This document shows positions 7,715 to 18,309 of a stretch of 59,813 bases of DNA, one piece after another. A program made the translations under genes and the position numbers. Source of the stretch: Clostridia bacterium (GTDB taxonomy: Bacteria; Bacillota; Clostridia; Christensenellales; Borkfalkiaceae); the NCBI GenBank assembly GCA_017463025.1, contig JAFTPZ010000003.1, forward strand, positions 1 through 59,813, read 5' to 3'. Position 1 is the stretch's first letter. Every line of letters begins with the position of its first letter. The notes beneath the pieces are model-generated. The model did no database searches. It saw only the letters and a list, made by a program, of their open reading frames with translations, and had not been told where the DNA came from.

Positions 7715-10051
7715 ATGGATCTTATTATCGTAGAGTCGCCCTCCAAGGCGAAAACAATCTCCAAATATCTCAAAGGCAAGTATCGCGTGGACGCGTCGGC
7801 AGGACATATCCGCGATCTGCCCGTACACACGCTCGGCGTCGATCTCAAAAACAATTTCGAGCCAAAATACGTGAATTCCGAGGGAAAAGAGGACGTGATC
7901 CGTCGTCTTACGGACGCGACGAAAAAAGCCGATCGCGTGTATCTTGCAACCGACCCCGACAGAGAGGGGGAGGCGATCGCTTGGCATTTACAGACGGTGC
8001 TCGGTTTAAGCGAGGAAGGGGAGAACCGTATTGAATTCAACGAGGTTTCTCAACGCGCGATAGAAGCGGCTTTGCAAGCGCCGCGCCGTATCAATTACAA
8101 TCTCGTAGACGCGCAACAGGCGCGCCGCGTACTCGATCGGCTTGTGGGGTATAAGCTTTCCACCCTGCTCAATCACAAGATCGAGGATAAGAACGGAAAC
8201 GGCAAGCGTACGCTTTCGGGCGGACGCGTACAGTCGGTTGCGTTGCGGCTCGTGGTGGAAAGAGAGCGCGAGATCACGGCGTTCAAGCCCGAAGAATATT
8301 GGAATTTGACGGCGGAACTTCGCGACCAACCCAAACAAGACGCCGCGTTCAAGGCGCTTTTGGAAAAGAAAGGCGTGAAAAAATATAAGCCCTCGTCCGC
8401 GGAAGAAACGGCGGCGGTACTCGCCGCGATCGAAAGCGGAAAATTCATCGTGGCAAAGGTGAAAAAGACGATCGCAAAATCGCACGCGCCCGCGCCGTTC
8501 ACGACGAGCTCGATGCAACAGGACGCTTCCACAAAGCTCGGTTTCACCGCGCCCGAAACGATGACGCTCGCACAGCATCTGTACGAGGGTATCGACACGG
8601 AAAACGGCGATCATATCGCGTTTATCACGTATATGAGAACGGACTCCACGCGCGTTTCCAAGGAGGCGCAAGCCAAGGCGCTCGATCGTATTCGCGAGGT
8701 ATACGGCGAGGACTACGCTCCCGAAAAACCCAACTATTACGCCTCGAAAAAGGGCGCGCAGGACGCGCACGAGGCGATTCGTCCCATCGATCTGGAAATG
8801 ACGCCCGAAAAGGCGAAGAAACTGTTAGATAGAAAGCATTTCGCGCTGTATAAGCTCGTATACGAGCGTTTTCTTGCCTCGCAAATGGCGGAGGCGAAGT
8901 ATAACAGTGCGCAAATGGAGATCGACAACAGCGGCTATATTTTCAAGGCAAGCGGTAAAGTGCTGTTGTTCGCCGGTTTTACGGCGGTATATCAAGACTA
9001 TACGGCGAAAAAAGAGGACGAGGATTCCGTAGATACGGCGAAACTTTTGCCCGATCTCAAAGAGGGGGATATTCTCGACCTTGTTACCATAAATAAAGAA
9101 CAAAAATTCACCAAACCGCCCCTGCGCTACACCGACGCGTCCATCGTCAAGGCGATGGAAGAAAAGGGGATTGGCAGACCGTCCACCTACGCGACGATCA
9201 TTTCCAAGCTGATGCAAAAGTACGTGAAAAAGGACGGCAAATATATGATCCCCACGCCGATCGCTTACGACGTGGTGGATATGCTCGTGGGCTGTTTTGA
9301 GGACGTTATGGACGTCGGGTTCACGGCAGGTATGGAAAACAAGCTCGACGATATCGAGGACGGCGGCGTGGAATGGCGTAGCGTGATCGGAGATTTCTAT
9401 CCCGAATTCGAGCGTAATTTGCGCAAGGCCTCGTCCTACGGCGACGAGAAAACGGAGATCACGTGTGAAAAGTGCGGACATTTCATGCTCCGCAGAACGG
9501 GGAAATTCGGTAAGTATCTCGCTTGCTCCAACTATCCCGAATGCCGCAATATCATCAGCGAAAGCAAAGAGGAAATTTCCTCCGTACGCTGTCCCAAATG
9601 CGGCGAGAATATGGTGGTGAAAAGCGGTAAGTTCGGGAAATTCCTCGCGTGCCCCAGCTATCCCGATTGTAAAACTACCCTCTCTATGCCCTCCGACGAA
9701 GAGCCCAAGCTCGCAGGGAAATGTCCCGAATGCGGCGCGGCAATGACGGTGCGTAAATCCAAGAAAGGCAAGGTATATTATAGCTGTTCGGGCTATCCCG
9801 ATTGTAAATTTATGAGCTGGGATATTCCCACGGGCGATAAATGCCCCGAGTGCGATCAGCCGCTTGTGAAAACGGCGCGCGGCAACGTGAAATGTAGCAA
9901 TAAAGAATGTTCGTACCGCGTGAAAACGGAAAAGAGCGAAAAACCGAAAAAGGTAATTCCGCTTGCGGACGATTTCGAAGCTCCCCCGTTAATGGACGAA
10001 CCGCAGTATAGCGGCGGCTATATTTTCGAGGGCGTGGACGACGATGTTTAA
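7715..10051 (+). CDS. topA: DNA topoisomerase I
   Basis: A 778-residue type IA topoisomerase that relaxes negative supercoils. The Toprim domain is at the N-terminus (IIVESPSKAKTI, then DPDREGEAIAWH). The catalytic tyrosine lies in ITYMRTDSTR at about residue 305. Four cysteine zinc-ribbon modules follow near the C-terminus (CEKCGHFM, CPKCGENM, CPECGAAM, CPECDQPL), each with a distal cysteine pair. The last eight bases overlap trmFO, so the two genes are coupled. Confidence 0.97.
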   Translation: MDLIIVESPSKAKTISKYLKGKYRVDASAGHIRDLPVHTLGVDLKNNFEPKYVNSEGKEDVIRRLTDATKKADRVYLATDPDREGEAIAWHLQTVLGLSEEGENRIEFNEVSQRAIEAALQAPRRINYNLVDAQQARRVLDRLVGYKLSTLLNHKIEDKNGNGKRTLSGGRVQSVALRLVVEREREITAFKPEEYWNLTAELRDQPKQDAAFKALLEKKGVKKYKPSSAEETAAVLAAIESGKFIVAKVKKTIAKSHAPAPFTTSSMQQDASTKLGFTAPETMTLAQHLYEGIDTENGDHIAFITYMRTDSTRVSKEAQAKALDRIREVYGEDYAPEKPNYYASKKGAQDAHEAIRPIDLEMTPEKAKKLLDRKHFALYKLVYERFLASQMAEAKYNSAQMEIDNSGYIFKASGKVLLFAGFTAVYQDYTAKKEDEDSVDTAKLLPDLKEGDILDLVTINKEQKFTKPPLRYTDASIVKAMEEKGIGRPSTYATIISKLMQKYVKKDGKYMIPTPIAYDVVDMLVGCFEDVMDVGFTAGMENKLDDIEDGGVEWRSVIGDFYPEFERNLRKASSYGDEKTEITCEKCGHFMLRRTGKFGKYLACSNYPECRNIISESKEEISSVRCPKCGENMVVKSGKFGKFLACPSYPDCKTTLSMPSDEEPKLAGKCPECGAAMTVRKSKKGKVYYSCSGYPDCKFMSWDIPTGDKCPECDQPLVKTARGNVKCSNKECSYRVKTEKSEKPKKVIPLADDFEAPPLMDEPQYSGGYIFEGVDDDV

Positions 10052-11363
10052 CGAAAGTCAAGTCCTCGTGATCGGCGGCGGTCTGGCAGGGAGTGAGGCG
10101 GCGTATTATCTTGCGAGTCGCGGCGTGAAAACCACTCTCGTAGAGATGAAACCGAAAAAATTTACCCCTGCGCACGAAAGCGAAAACTACGGCGAACTCG
10201 TTTGCTCCAACTCTTTGAAAAGCAACGACGCGTATTCCAACGCCTGCGGACTTTTGAAAGAGGAAATGCGGCTACTCGGCTCGATGATCATCGAGGCGGC
10301 GGATAACACCAAAGTACCGGCAGGCGCGGCGCTCGCCGTCGATCGGGATAAGTTCTCGGCGTATATCACGGAAAAATTGAAAAATTGTCCGAATTTAACG
10401 CTCGTATCGGAAGAGCTGCAAACGCTCCCCGAAATAGAAAACGGAGGGGGCAGGTATGCGATTATCGCAACGGGCCCGCTCACTTCCGAACCCCTCTCGG
10501 AGGATATTAAAAACAAATTCGGCGGCGGTTTGCATTTTTACGACGCGTCCGCGCCCATCGTTTCCGCGGAGAGTATCGATTTGGAACGCGCGTTCACGGG
10601 CGATCGCTACGGCAAAGGCACGGGCGATTATATCAACTGCCCGATGACGAAAGAGGAGTATTACGCGTTCGTGGACGAGCTGTTGCGTGCCGAGCGCGCG
10701 CACCTGCACGAGTTTGAAAAAGGGGAAATTTTCGAGGGTTGTATGCCGATCGAGGTGATGGCGTCGCGCGGAAAGGATACCTTGCGCTTTGGAACGCTCA
10801 AACCCGTGGGGTTATTCGACGATACGGGCAAACGCCCGTACGCGGTGTTACAGCTCCGCCTAGAAAATGAAAACGGTACGGCGTATAATCTCGTCGGATT
10901 TCAGACGAATTTGAAATTTCCCGAACAAAAACGGGTGTTTTCCATGATCCCTGCCTTAAAGCACGCGGAGTTTTTGCGTTACGGCGTGATGCATAGAAAT
11001 ACGTATTTACACTCTCCCGATGTTTTAAGCCGTGATTTTTCGGTTACAAATAACCGTAACCTTTTTTTCGCAGGGCAGATCACGGGCGTGGAGGGGTACG
11101 TGGAGAGCGCGGCGAGCGGATTGCTTTCGGCGATCGCGATCTTCGACGATTTGCAGGGCAAACCGCGGCGAGTATTTTCAAACGAAACGGTTTGCGGCGC
11201 GTTGCAAACGCATATTTCCACGCCGAATAAGGATTTTCAACCGATGAACGCGAATTTCGGCATACTCGCGCCTTTGCCCGTGCGGATCAAGGACAAAAAA
11301 GAACGGTATAAAGCGCTTGCACAAAGAGCTTTACAGACGATAAAAACGATGGGAGAAAAATAA
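10044..11363 (+). CDS. trmFO: Methylenetetrahydrofolate-tRNA (uracil-54-C5) methyltransferase
   Basis: A 439-residue flavoprotein that makes ribothymidine at U54 of tRNA using methylenetetrahydrofolate. The N-terminal FAD-binding motif VIGGGLAGSEAAYYLA, the family motif YGELVCSNSLKSN and the C-terminal FFAGQITGVEGYVESAASG are all present. It starts inside the topA coding end and is followed four bases later by hslV, matching the topA-trmFO-(xerC)-hslVU order of Firmicutes with xerC absent. Confidence 0.96.
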   Translation: MFNESQVLVIGGGLAGSEAAYYLASRGVKTTLVEMKPKKFTPAHESENYGELVCSNSLKSNDAYSNACGLLKEEMRLLGSMIIEAADNTKVPAGAALAVDRDKFSAYITEKLKNCPNLTLVSEELQTLPEIENGGGRYAIIATGPLTSEPLSEDIKNKFGGGLHFYDASAPIVSAESIDLERAFTGDRYGKGTGDYINCPMTKEEYYAFVDELLRAERAHLHEFEKGEIFEGCMPIEVMASRGKDTLRFGTLKPVGLFDDTGKRPYAVLQLRLENENGTAYNLVGFQTNLKFPEQKRVFSMIPALKHAEFLRYGVMHRNTYLHSPDVLSRDFSVTNNRNLFFAGQITGVEGYVESAASGLLSAIAIFDDLQGKPRRVFSNETVCGALQTHISTPNKDFQPMNANFGILAPLPVRIKDKKERYKALAQRALQTIKTMGEK

Positions 11364-11366
11364 ATT

Positions 11367-11957
11367 ATGGAATTTCGTGGAACGACGATTTGCGCAGTCA
11401 AGAAAAACGGCGTAACCGCTATTGCGGGCGACGGTCAGGTAACGATGGGCGAATCGGTCATTTTCAAAAACACGGCGGTGAAAGTACGCCGCATTTTCGG
11501 CGGTAAGGTCATTTTGGGCTTTGCCGGTTCGGTTACCGACGCGTTCGCGCTCACCGAACGGTTCGAGGGTATGCTGAATAAATTTTCGGGAAACTTAATG
11601 CGCTCGGCGGTGGAGCTTGCGGAGCTGTGGAGAAGCGATAAGATCGGCAGAAAATTAGACGCAATGATGATCACGGCGGACGAGAACACCTTGCTCATTT
11701 TATCGGGTACGGGTGAGGTTATCGAGCCGGACGAGGGGGTTTGCGCGATCGGCAGCGGCGGCAATTACGCGCTCGCGGCGGCACGTGCGCTCTATAAAGA
11801 AACGGACTACGACGCGCCTACGATTGCCCAAAAGGCGCTCAAAATCGCTTCGGAGATCTGCGTGTTCACCAACGACAATATCCGTTTGGAAACGGTGGGA
11901 AAACAGCAGGAAACGACGAAAAAAGCCGTGAAAAAGTCGGCGAAAAAGGAGGCGTAA
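11367..11957 (+). CDS. hslV: HslV (ClpQ) protease subunit
   Basis: A 196-residue N-terminal-nucleophile protease that forms the chamber of HslUV. The N-terminus [13 protein letters not shown] would be processed to expose a catalytic threonine of the TT pair; [10 protein letters not shown] and [12 protein letters not shown] are further family motifs. The C-terminus carries a lysine-rich extension after ETVGKQQ. It is followed by hslU after three bases. Confidence 0.96.
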   Translation: MEFRGTTICAVKKNGVTAIAGDGQVTMGESVIFKNTAVKVRRIFGGKVILGFAGSVTDAFALTERFEGMLNKFSGNLMRSAVELAELWRSDKIGRKLDAMMITADENTLLILSGTGEVIEPDEGVCAIGSGGNYALAAARALYKETDYDAPTIAQKALKIASEICVFTNDNIRLETVGKQQETTKKAVKKSAKKEA

Positions 11958-11960
11958 GAT

Positions 11961-13268
11961 ATGGATTTATCGCCCAAACAGATCGTAAATAAGTTAGATA
12001 AATATATCATCGGGCAGGACGACGCGAAAAAGGCGGTCGCGATCGCGCTTCGTAACCGCTACCGTCGCGCACAGCTCCCCGTGGAAATACGCGAGGAGAT
12101 CACGCCCAAAAATATCATTATGAAAGGCCCGACGGGGGTAGGTAAAACGGAGATCGCCCGTCGACTTGCCAAGCTCGTGAAAGCGCCGTTCGTCAAGGTC
12201 GAGGCGACCAAGTATACGGAAGTAGGCTACGTGGGCAAGGACGTCGAGGGTATGATCCGCGATCTTGCGGAATGTGCCTATCGGCTCGTGAAAGCGGAAA
12301 AGGAAGAACAGGTCAAAGCCAAAGCGACGGTTGCCGCGGAAAGACGTATCGTGCGCGCGCTTGCGGAGGCGAAAAAGGAAGAAAAAGGGGAGCTTTCGAG
12401 GGAAGTGTTCGAGGCAAACCTTTTGGACGGCTTGCAAAAGGGCTTATACGATAATTTCGTGATCGAAATGGAAGTGGCGGACGTTCCCCAGCCTATGGAG
12501 CTCGTCCCTGGGGGCGCGGCAATTTCCATCGGCAGTATTTTCGGGGATATGTTCCAGCAGAAGAAAAAGAAACGTAAATTCCCCGTGAAAGAGGCGTTTG
12601 CGATCGTACTCGAAGAGGAGGCGTCCAAGCTCTTGGACGAGGACGCGATCAAGTCGGAAGCGCTCTATCGCGCGGAGAACGACGGTATCGTGTTCATCGA
12701 CGAAATCGACAAGATCGCAGGCAAGGGCAACAACCACGGCGCGGACGTATCGCGCGAGGGCGTGCAAAGGGATATCCTGCCCATCGTCGAGGGCTCGACG
12801 GTCGTTACCAAATACGGTCCTATCAAAACGGATTTCATTCTCTTTATCGCGGCAGGCGCGTTCCACGTGTCGGCGATCGAGGACCTCATTCCCGAATTGC
12901 AGGGTAGATTCCCCGTGTCGGTAGAGCTCAACAGCTTAACGAAAGAGGATTTCGTGCGTATTCTGACGGAAACGGAAAATTCGCTCACCTTCCAATACGG
13001 TCAGCTACTCGGCGTAGATAATATCGATCTGCAATTCGATAAAGGCGCAATCGAGCGTATCGCGGAAGTGTCGGTGGAGCTCAACGCCACAAGCGAGGAT
13101 ATCGGCGCGAGAAGATTGCACACGGTGATGGAGTATCTTTTGGAGGATATTTCCTTTAACGCAGGCGGCGACTATCCAAAATTCACTTTGAATATCGACG
13201 CGCGTTACGTGGACGAGCATCTGCAAAAGCTCACGGGCGACAGAAATTTGAAAAAATACGTACTCTAA
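11961..13268 (+). CDS. hslU: HslU (ClpY) ATPase subunit
   Basis: A 435-residue AAA+ unfoldase partner of HslV. Walker A is GPTGVGKTEIARR, the pore motif is in TKYTEVGYVGKDVE, Walker B is GIVFIDEIDKIA, and the sensor region is around ARRLHTVMEYLLEDI. An inserted I-domain lies between about residues 105 and 220. The C-terminus ends LKKYVL, consistent with the tail that docks into HslV. Confidence 0.96.
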   Translation: MDLSPKQIVNKLDKYIIGQDDAKKAVAIALRNRYRRAQLPVEIREEITPKNIIMKGPTGVGKTEIARRLAKLVKAPFVKVEATKYTEVGYVGKDVEGMIRDLAECAYRLVKAEKEEQVKAKATVAAERRIVRALAEAKKEEKGELSREVFEANLLDGLQKGLYDNFVIEMEVADVPQPMELVPGGAAISIGSIFGDMFQQKKKKRKFPVKEAFAIVLEEEASKLLDEDAIKSEALYRAENDGIVFIDEIDKIAGKGNNHGADVSREGVQRDILPIVEGSTVVTKYGPIKTDFILFIAAGAFHVSAIEDLIPELQGRFPVSVELNSLTKEDFVRILTETENSLTFQYGQLLGVDNIDLQFDKGAIERIAEVSVELNATSEDIGARRLHTVMEYLLEDISFNAGGDYPKFTLNIDARYVDEHLQKLTGDRNLKKYVL

Positions 13269-13283
13269 AAGGACGAAAAAAAT

Positions 13284-14534
13284 ATGATGAATATACCCAA
13301 GGGCACGAAAGACGTTTTGCCCTCCGATTCGTATAAATGGCAATACGTGGAAAACGCGGCGCGTGAAGTGGCGCAGCTTTTCCACTTGAAAGAGATCCGC
13401 ACGCCGACCTTTGAACACACCGAGCTGTTTCATCGCGGCGTGGGGGATACTACGGACGTAGTTACCAAAGAAATGTATACCTTTAAGGATAAAGGCGATC
13501 GCTCGATCACCTTAAAGCCGGAGGGTACGGCAGGGGCGGCGCGTTCGTTTATCGAAAACGGAATGGGAAACGGCGTGTTGCCGGCGAAAATGTTTTATAT
13601 TACGCCTGCATTCCGTTACGAGCGTCCGCAAGCAGGGCGACTGCGTGAATTTCACCAGTTCGGCGTGGAAATTTTCGGCGCGAAAGGCGCGCAGACGGAC
13701 GCGGAGGCGATCCTGATCGCCGACGCGCTCTTGAAAAAGTTGGGATTAAAGGTTAAACTGTATATCAATTCGATCGGTTGTCCCACGTGCCGCGCGGAAT
13801 ATAATAAGGCGCTTAAAGCCTTTTTCGCGCCTCATTTGGAAAACCTTTGCTACGATTGTAAAACGCGTTACGAGAAAAACCCTCTGCGTTTGCTCGATTG
13901 TAAGGAGGAGGATTGTCAAAAGGTCAATGCAAACGCGCCTTTGATGCTCGATTATCTTTGCGAGGATTGCAAAACGCATTTCGAGGATTTGAAAAAGTGC
14001 TTGCAGCTTGCAAACGTAGAATACGAGATCAATCCCCGTATCGTGCGCGGTTTGGACTATTACACGCGTACGGTGTTTGAATTCGTTTCGACGTCGATCG
14101 GCGCGCAGGGTACGGTTTGCGGTGGCGGCAGATACGACGGGCTGATTGAGCAGCTCGGCGGCAATCCCACCCCTGCGGTCGGGTTTGCAGCAGGGCTCGA
14201 ACGGCTGTTGATGGTTATGGAGCAATCGGGGGTAAACGCACCCGAAGCGCCTAAACCTACGGTATATTTGGCAGGTATGGACGACGAGTGCCGTAAAAAA
14301 GCGTTTGCGATCGCTTGCGCTTTGCGCGGTAGCGGCGTGTTTGCGGAGATCGATCATATGGACAGGTCGGTGAAAGCGCAGTTTAAGTACGCGGATAAGA
14401 TCGGCGCGAAGTACGTGGCGGTGATCGGCGGCAACGAGCTTGCCGAGGGCGTTATGAACGTGAAGAATATGGCAAACGGCGAAAGCGAAAAGGTAAGCTT
14501 TGACGGCGCGGTGGCATATTTTTCGAATAATTGA
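13284..14534 (+). CDS. hisS: Histidyl-tRNA synthetase
   Basis: A 416-residue class II synthetase charging tRNA-His. Motif 2 is RYERPQAGRLREFHQ, the histidine-specific motifs are GLDYYTRTVFE and GGGRYDGL, and motif 3 is in AAGLERLL. A C-terminal anticodon-binding domain starts near residue 325. A cysteine-rich stretch (about 155-215, several CxxC-like pairs such as CYDC and CEDC) looks like a zinc-binding insertion. Start at ATG 13284 or the adjacent ATG 13287. Confidence 0.95.
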   Translation: MMNIPKGTKDVLPSDSYKWQYVENAAREVAQLFHLKEIRTPTFEHTELFHRGVGDTTDVVTKEMYTFKDKGDRSITLKPEGTAGAARSFIENGMGNGVLPAKMFYITPAFRYERPQAGRLREFHQFGVEIFGAKGAQTDAEAILIADALLKKLGLKVKLYINSIGCPTCRAEYNKALKAFFAPHLENLCYDCKTRYEKNPLRLLDCKEEDCQKVNANAPLMLDYLCEDCKTHFEDLKKCLQLANVEYEINPRIVRGLDYYTRTVFEFVSTSIGAQGTVCGGGRYDGLIEQLGGNPTPAVGFAAGLERLLMVMEQSGVNAPEAPKPTVYLAGMDDECRKKAFAIACALRGSGVFAEIDHMDRSVKAQFKYADKIGAKYVAVIGGNELAEGVMNVKNMANGESEKVSFDGAVAYFSNN

Positions 14535-14562
14535 TAGAAACTAAAAAAGGGAGGAAAAAATT

Positions 14563-14886
14563 ATGGTCAAGTACGTGAACGGTAAAGAGTTGGAAGAGGT
14601 GATCGCGAGCACGAACAAAACGGTGTTTTGCGATTTCTGGGCGAACTGGTGCGGTCCTTGCAGAATGCTCGCGCCCGTCTTTGAGGATGTTTCGGATAAA
14701 TACGAAGGACAAGCGGTGTTCGTAAAGATCGACATTGACGAGGAAGAAAGCGAAAGTGCGGCAATGAAATACGGCATCACCTCGATCCCGAATATTATCG
14801 CGTTTAAGGGCGGCAAGCCTGCGGCAAACAGCCTCGGTTTCGTGCCCCAACCCGTTTTGGAAAATTTCGTAAAGGAAAATTTATAA
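14563..14886 (+). CDS. trxA: Thioredoxin
   Basis: A 107-residue thioredoxin, a cytoplasmic disulfide reductant. The active site is WCGPC in FWANWCGPCRM (about residues 28-37), and the cis-proline loop is TSIPNIIAFKGG. The ribosome binding site GGGAGG lies 9 bases upstream. It ends the comM-to-trxA run and is followed by a bidirectional terminator. Confidence 0.96.
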   Translation: MVKYVNGKELEEVIASTNKTVFCDFWANWCGPCRMLAPVFEDVSDKYEGQAVFVKIDIDEEESESAAMKYGITSIPNIIAFKGGKPAANSLGFVPQPVLENFVKENL

Positions 14887-14900
14887 ACTGTATAAAAATA

Positions 14901-14936
14901 AAATAAATCGGACGGTTTTAATCGTCCGATTTATTT
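14901..14936. terminator. Bidirectional terminator between trxA and the XRE gene
   Basis: A long perfect inverted repeat (left arm AAATAAATCGGACG from 14901, right arm CGTCCGATTTATTT from about 14923) has A-rich and T-rich flanks, so it works in both directions. It serves the convergent trxA and XRE genes, and its right arm contains the XRE stop codon. Confidence 0.85.
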
Positions 14937-15278
14937 TTGGCGTTTTTCTTTTAGGAAACAGGCAAAGTCGAGTAATATTTGTTTGTTGTGGCTATTCAGA
15001 GTTCGGAAATCTTTCAAAAGCGTTCTTTCCTCGGCTGAAAAATTTTCTTTTTCGGAATATTCGGGGACGACGGTAACGTTGCCGAAATCGTCCGAACGCC
15101 CTAATAAATAGTCTAAACTACATTGAAAGTAATTTGCCATCGCGATCAACATATGGAGCGACGGCTGATTGATTTCGTTTTCATAGTTTGCATAGACTTG
15201 ACGACTGATTTTGAAAATCGCTGCAAGTTGCGCTTGTGTTTTTCCTGCCTCTTCCCGTAAACTGCGTAATCGTAACAT
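14931..15278 (-). CDS. XRE-family transcriptional regulator
   Basis: A 115-residue helix-turn-helix protein (LRSLREEAGKTQAQLAAIF ... SRQVYANYENEINQPS) with a C-terminal helical tail. The start is the ATG at 15278 behind AAAGGGGA; an upstream frame extension through the operator region is rejected. It is divergent from the lipoprotein gene at 15411, and the intervening DNA carries palindromic sites, so it probably represses itself and that gene. Confidence 0.85.
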   Translation of the reverse strand: MLRLRSLREEAGKTQAQLAAIFKISRQVYANYENEINQPSLHMLIAMANYFQCSLDYLLGRSDDFGNVTVVPEYSEKENFSAEERTLLKDFRTLNSHNKQILLDFACFLKEKRQK

Positions 15279-15304
15279 AGTTATCCCCTTTGTCTTTATA
15301 TTAT

Positions 15305-15379
15305 AGCAAGAATTTATTGCAAAATACTTGACTTGCAAGAAAAACTGTTATATAATATAGAATGCAAGAAATTCTTGCA
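15305..15379. promoter_or_regulatory. Promoter with palindromic operators for the XRE regulator
   Basis: A plus-strand promoter has -35 TTGACT (15328-15333) and -10 TATAAT (15351-15356) with 17-base spacing. Just downstream is the perfect palindrome TGCAAGAAATTCTTGCA (15363-15379). A degenerate copy, AGCAAGAATTTATTGCA (15305-15321), lies upstream, and a half-site TTGCAAGAA (15334-15342) starts directly after the -35 box. The arrangement predicts control of the divergent lipoprotein gene and the XRE gene. Confidence 0.75.
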
Positions 15380-15410
15380 ATGTATGCAATAACCAAGGAG
15401 AAATAGCATT

Positions 15411-16880
15411 ATGAACAGGAGATTTTGGAGGATATTTTTGACTGCGACGGTCGCCGTATTGTGCGCTTTATGCGGCTGGGCTTGTTCAAGCGAGGGAAGC
15501 GCGAATAGTTCGGGGACGGGAATCAATACGGAGAAATATGAAAACTTTTACGGTAGTTATAAAACGGCATATGTGTTTCCTTATGGCGGTGAAATGATCG
15601 TATCGCTGTATCAAGACGGGAGCTATCAAATATATGAAATGTATATAAATACCAATGACGGGTATTATCGACAAGCTACGGAAACGGGCACGTATACGAA
15701 AGGGGAGGGATTTGTCAGCGATACGTTAACGGTGGGGTGGATATTTGCTTTTCACGCAACCAATACGAACGGTATTCAAAATGGCGAGTATTTTAATCTC
15801 AATATGGGCTTTTATACGGAAAATTTATGGAAAGACCGCATATTCTTTTACGGACAAAAAGAGGGCGACGGGCCCACTTTATATATGTCGATCGGAGAGT
15901 CGGGGTACTATAAACTCGATTACGTACCCGTGCAGTATTCGCTTACGTACGCGGCAGGCGAGGGCGGCTCGATCACAGGCGATACCGAACAGGTCGTGGA
16001 AAAGGGGGAGGACGGATATGAAGTAACGGCGGTCGCGGACTACGGGTACGAGTTCGTCGGGTGGAGCGACGGCGTAAAGACGGCGAAGAGGCAGGATAAT
16101 AACGTACAATCGTCCATAAGCGTTGTCGCGGAATTTGAGCTGGTTTTGCCCGTTTATACCGTGCGATACACCTGCACGGAGGGCGGCGGATTCGTTGTGG
16201 ATATGTACGATCGTGGCGACGATTGGTTTGTTTCTACCGATCCCACGCCCGTGGAACAACGGCTGATAGAGGGCTTGGATGGGGAAGAGGTTGCGGTGTA
16301 TCCCAATAACGGGTATGAATTTATCGGTTGGAGCGACGGCGTAACGGAGATGGTACGCCAAGAAAAGGACGTGCGCGAAAATATAGAAGTTCAGGCGATT
16401 TTTAAGCCCGTATATACGTATACCGCTGAGGTTGGATTGAGCGGCGGCTTGGGCAAGGTCGTGGTATCCGATATGGCGAGATATGCCAATGATTACACGG
16501 TACAGGCAACGGCTGTACCGGAAGAGGGTTGGGCATTCTACGGCTGGTCGGACGGCGTAAAGACGGCGACGCGTACGGACACGCTCACCGAGGATTTCTA
16601 CGTCGAGGCGATCTTCGGGAAAGTATTTACTTTAATTGCGTTAGACGGCGGAACGTTATCCTATGAGGGGCAGAGCGGCAAGAAAATCGAAGTCGTAGTT
16701 ATATCCGACCAATATCCCGCACCTTACGTGACGGCGATCGCGGACGAGGGCTACGATTGTATGGGTTGGTTTGAAGCGGCGGACGCCGATTCGTGGCGCG
16801 TAAGCTATTCCGACGGCGTGAGGTTGGATTTTTACAGTACGCGGACGACTTATTACGCAATATTCAAAAAAGAAGAATAA
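15411..16880 (+). CDS. Secreted lipoprotein-like protein with InlB-type repeats
   Basis: A 489-residue exported protein. The N-terminus has basic residues, a hydrophobic stretch (IFLTATVAVLCALCGWAC) and a cysteine near residue 25 that could be lipidated, though the lipobox is atypical. After a unique N-terminal domain come at least three divergent InlB B-repeat units (YTLTYAAG/YTVRYTC starts ending in GYEFVGWSDGV or WAFYGWSDGV), followed by a related unit ending in GYDCMGWFEAAD. Such repeats are common on Clostridia surfaces; the ligand is unknown. The divergent XRE gene and shared operators suggest switched expression. Confidence 0.75.
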   Translation: MNRRFWRIFLTATVAVLCALCGWACSSEGSANSSGTGINTEKYENFYGSYKTAYVFPYGGEMIVSLYQDGSYQIYEMYINTNDGYYRQATETGTYTKGEGFVSDTLTVGWIFAFHATNTNGIQNGEYFNLNMGFYTENLWKDRIFFYGQKEGDGPTLYMSIGESGYYKLDYVPVQYSLTYAAGEGGSITGDTEQVVEKGEDGYEVTAVADYGYEFVGWSDGVKTAKRQDNNVQSSISVVAEFELVLPVYTVRYTCTEGGGFVVDMYDRGDDWFVSTDPTPVEQRLIEGLDGEEVAVYPNNGYEFIGWSDGVTEMVRQEKDVRENIEVQAIFKPVYTYTAEVGLSGGLGKVVVSDMARYANDYTVQATAVPEEGWAFYGWSDGVKTATRTDTLTEDFYVEAIFGKVFTLIALDGGTLSYEGQSGKKIEVVVISDQYPAPYVTAIADEGYDCMGWFEAADADSWRVSYSDGVRLDFYSTRTTYYAIFKKEE

Positions 16881-16889
16881 CGTGAAATA

Positions 16890-16923
16890 ATCCCCGAACG
16901 GAGTGTTCTCCGTTCGGGGATTG
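16890..16923. terminator. Bidirectional terminator-like hairpin
   Basis: A perfect 15-bp stem (16890-16904 and 16909-16923) with loop TGTT lies between the convergent lipoprotein gene and mnmA. The T-run is weak on both sides, so efficiency is uncertain. Confidence 0.75.
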
Positions 16924-16966
16924 TGTTATCAAACGATAGGGGCAGGTATGCGTTGAACGCGGAATT

Positions 16967-18118
<1,152 letters not shown>

Positions 18119-18133
18119 TTATACCATAAACGC

Positions 18134-18163
18134 TTGCAAAAAGGAAGTAAAAAATAGTAAAAT
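18134..18163 (+). promoter_or_regulatory. Probable promoter of tRNA-Arg
   Basis: TTGCAA (18134-18139) and TAAAAT (18158-18163) with 18-base spacing end 26 bases before the tRNA. Confidence 0.5.
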
Positions 18164-18189
18164 ATATATGCTTTTTGAAAAAAGAATAC

Positions 18190-18265
18190 GCACTCGTAGT
18201 CTAATTGGATAAAACAAGGGCCTCCGACGCCCTCGTTGTGAGTTCGAGCCTCGCCGAGTGCACCA
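18190..18265 (+). tRNA. tRNA-Arg (anticodon CCG)
   Basis: A cloverleaf can be drawn: acceptor GCACTCG/CGAGTGC with encoded ACCA, anticodon stem AGGGC/GCCCT with loop CTCCGAC (anticodon CCG), and T-arm with loop TTCGAGC. The 76-base gene encodes its own CCA. A copy of its last 17 bases lies 137 bases downstream. Confidence 0.92.
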
Positions 18266-18290
18266 AAACACCCTTTGAGGGTGTTTTTTT
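18265..18290 (+). terminator. Terminator of tRNA-Arg
   Basis: Stem ACACCCT/AGGGTGT, extended by A-T pairs, with loop TTG and a run of seven T, immediately after the tRNA. Confidence 0.85.
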
Positions 18291-18309
18291 GTGCTCGACG
18301 GATAGGCGA

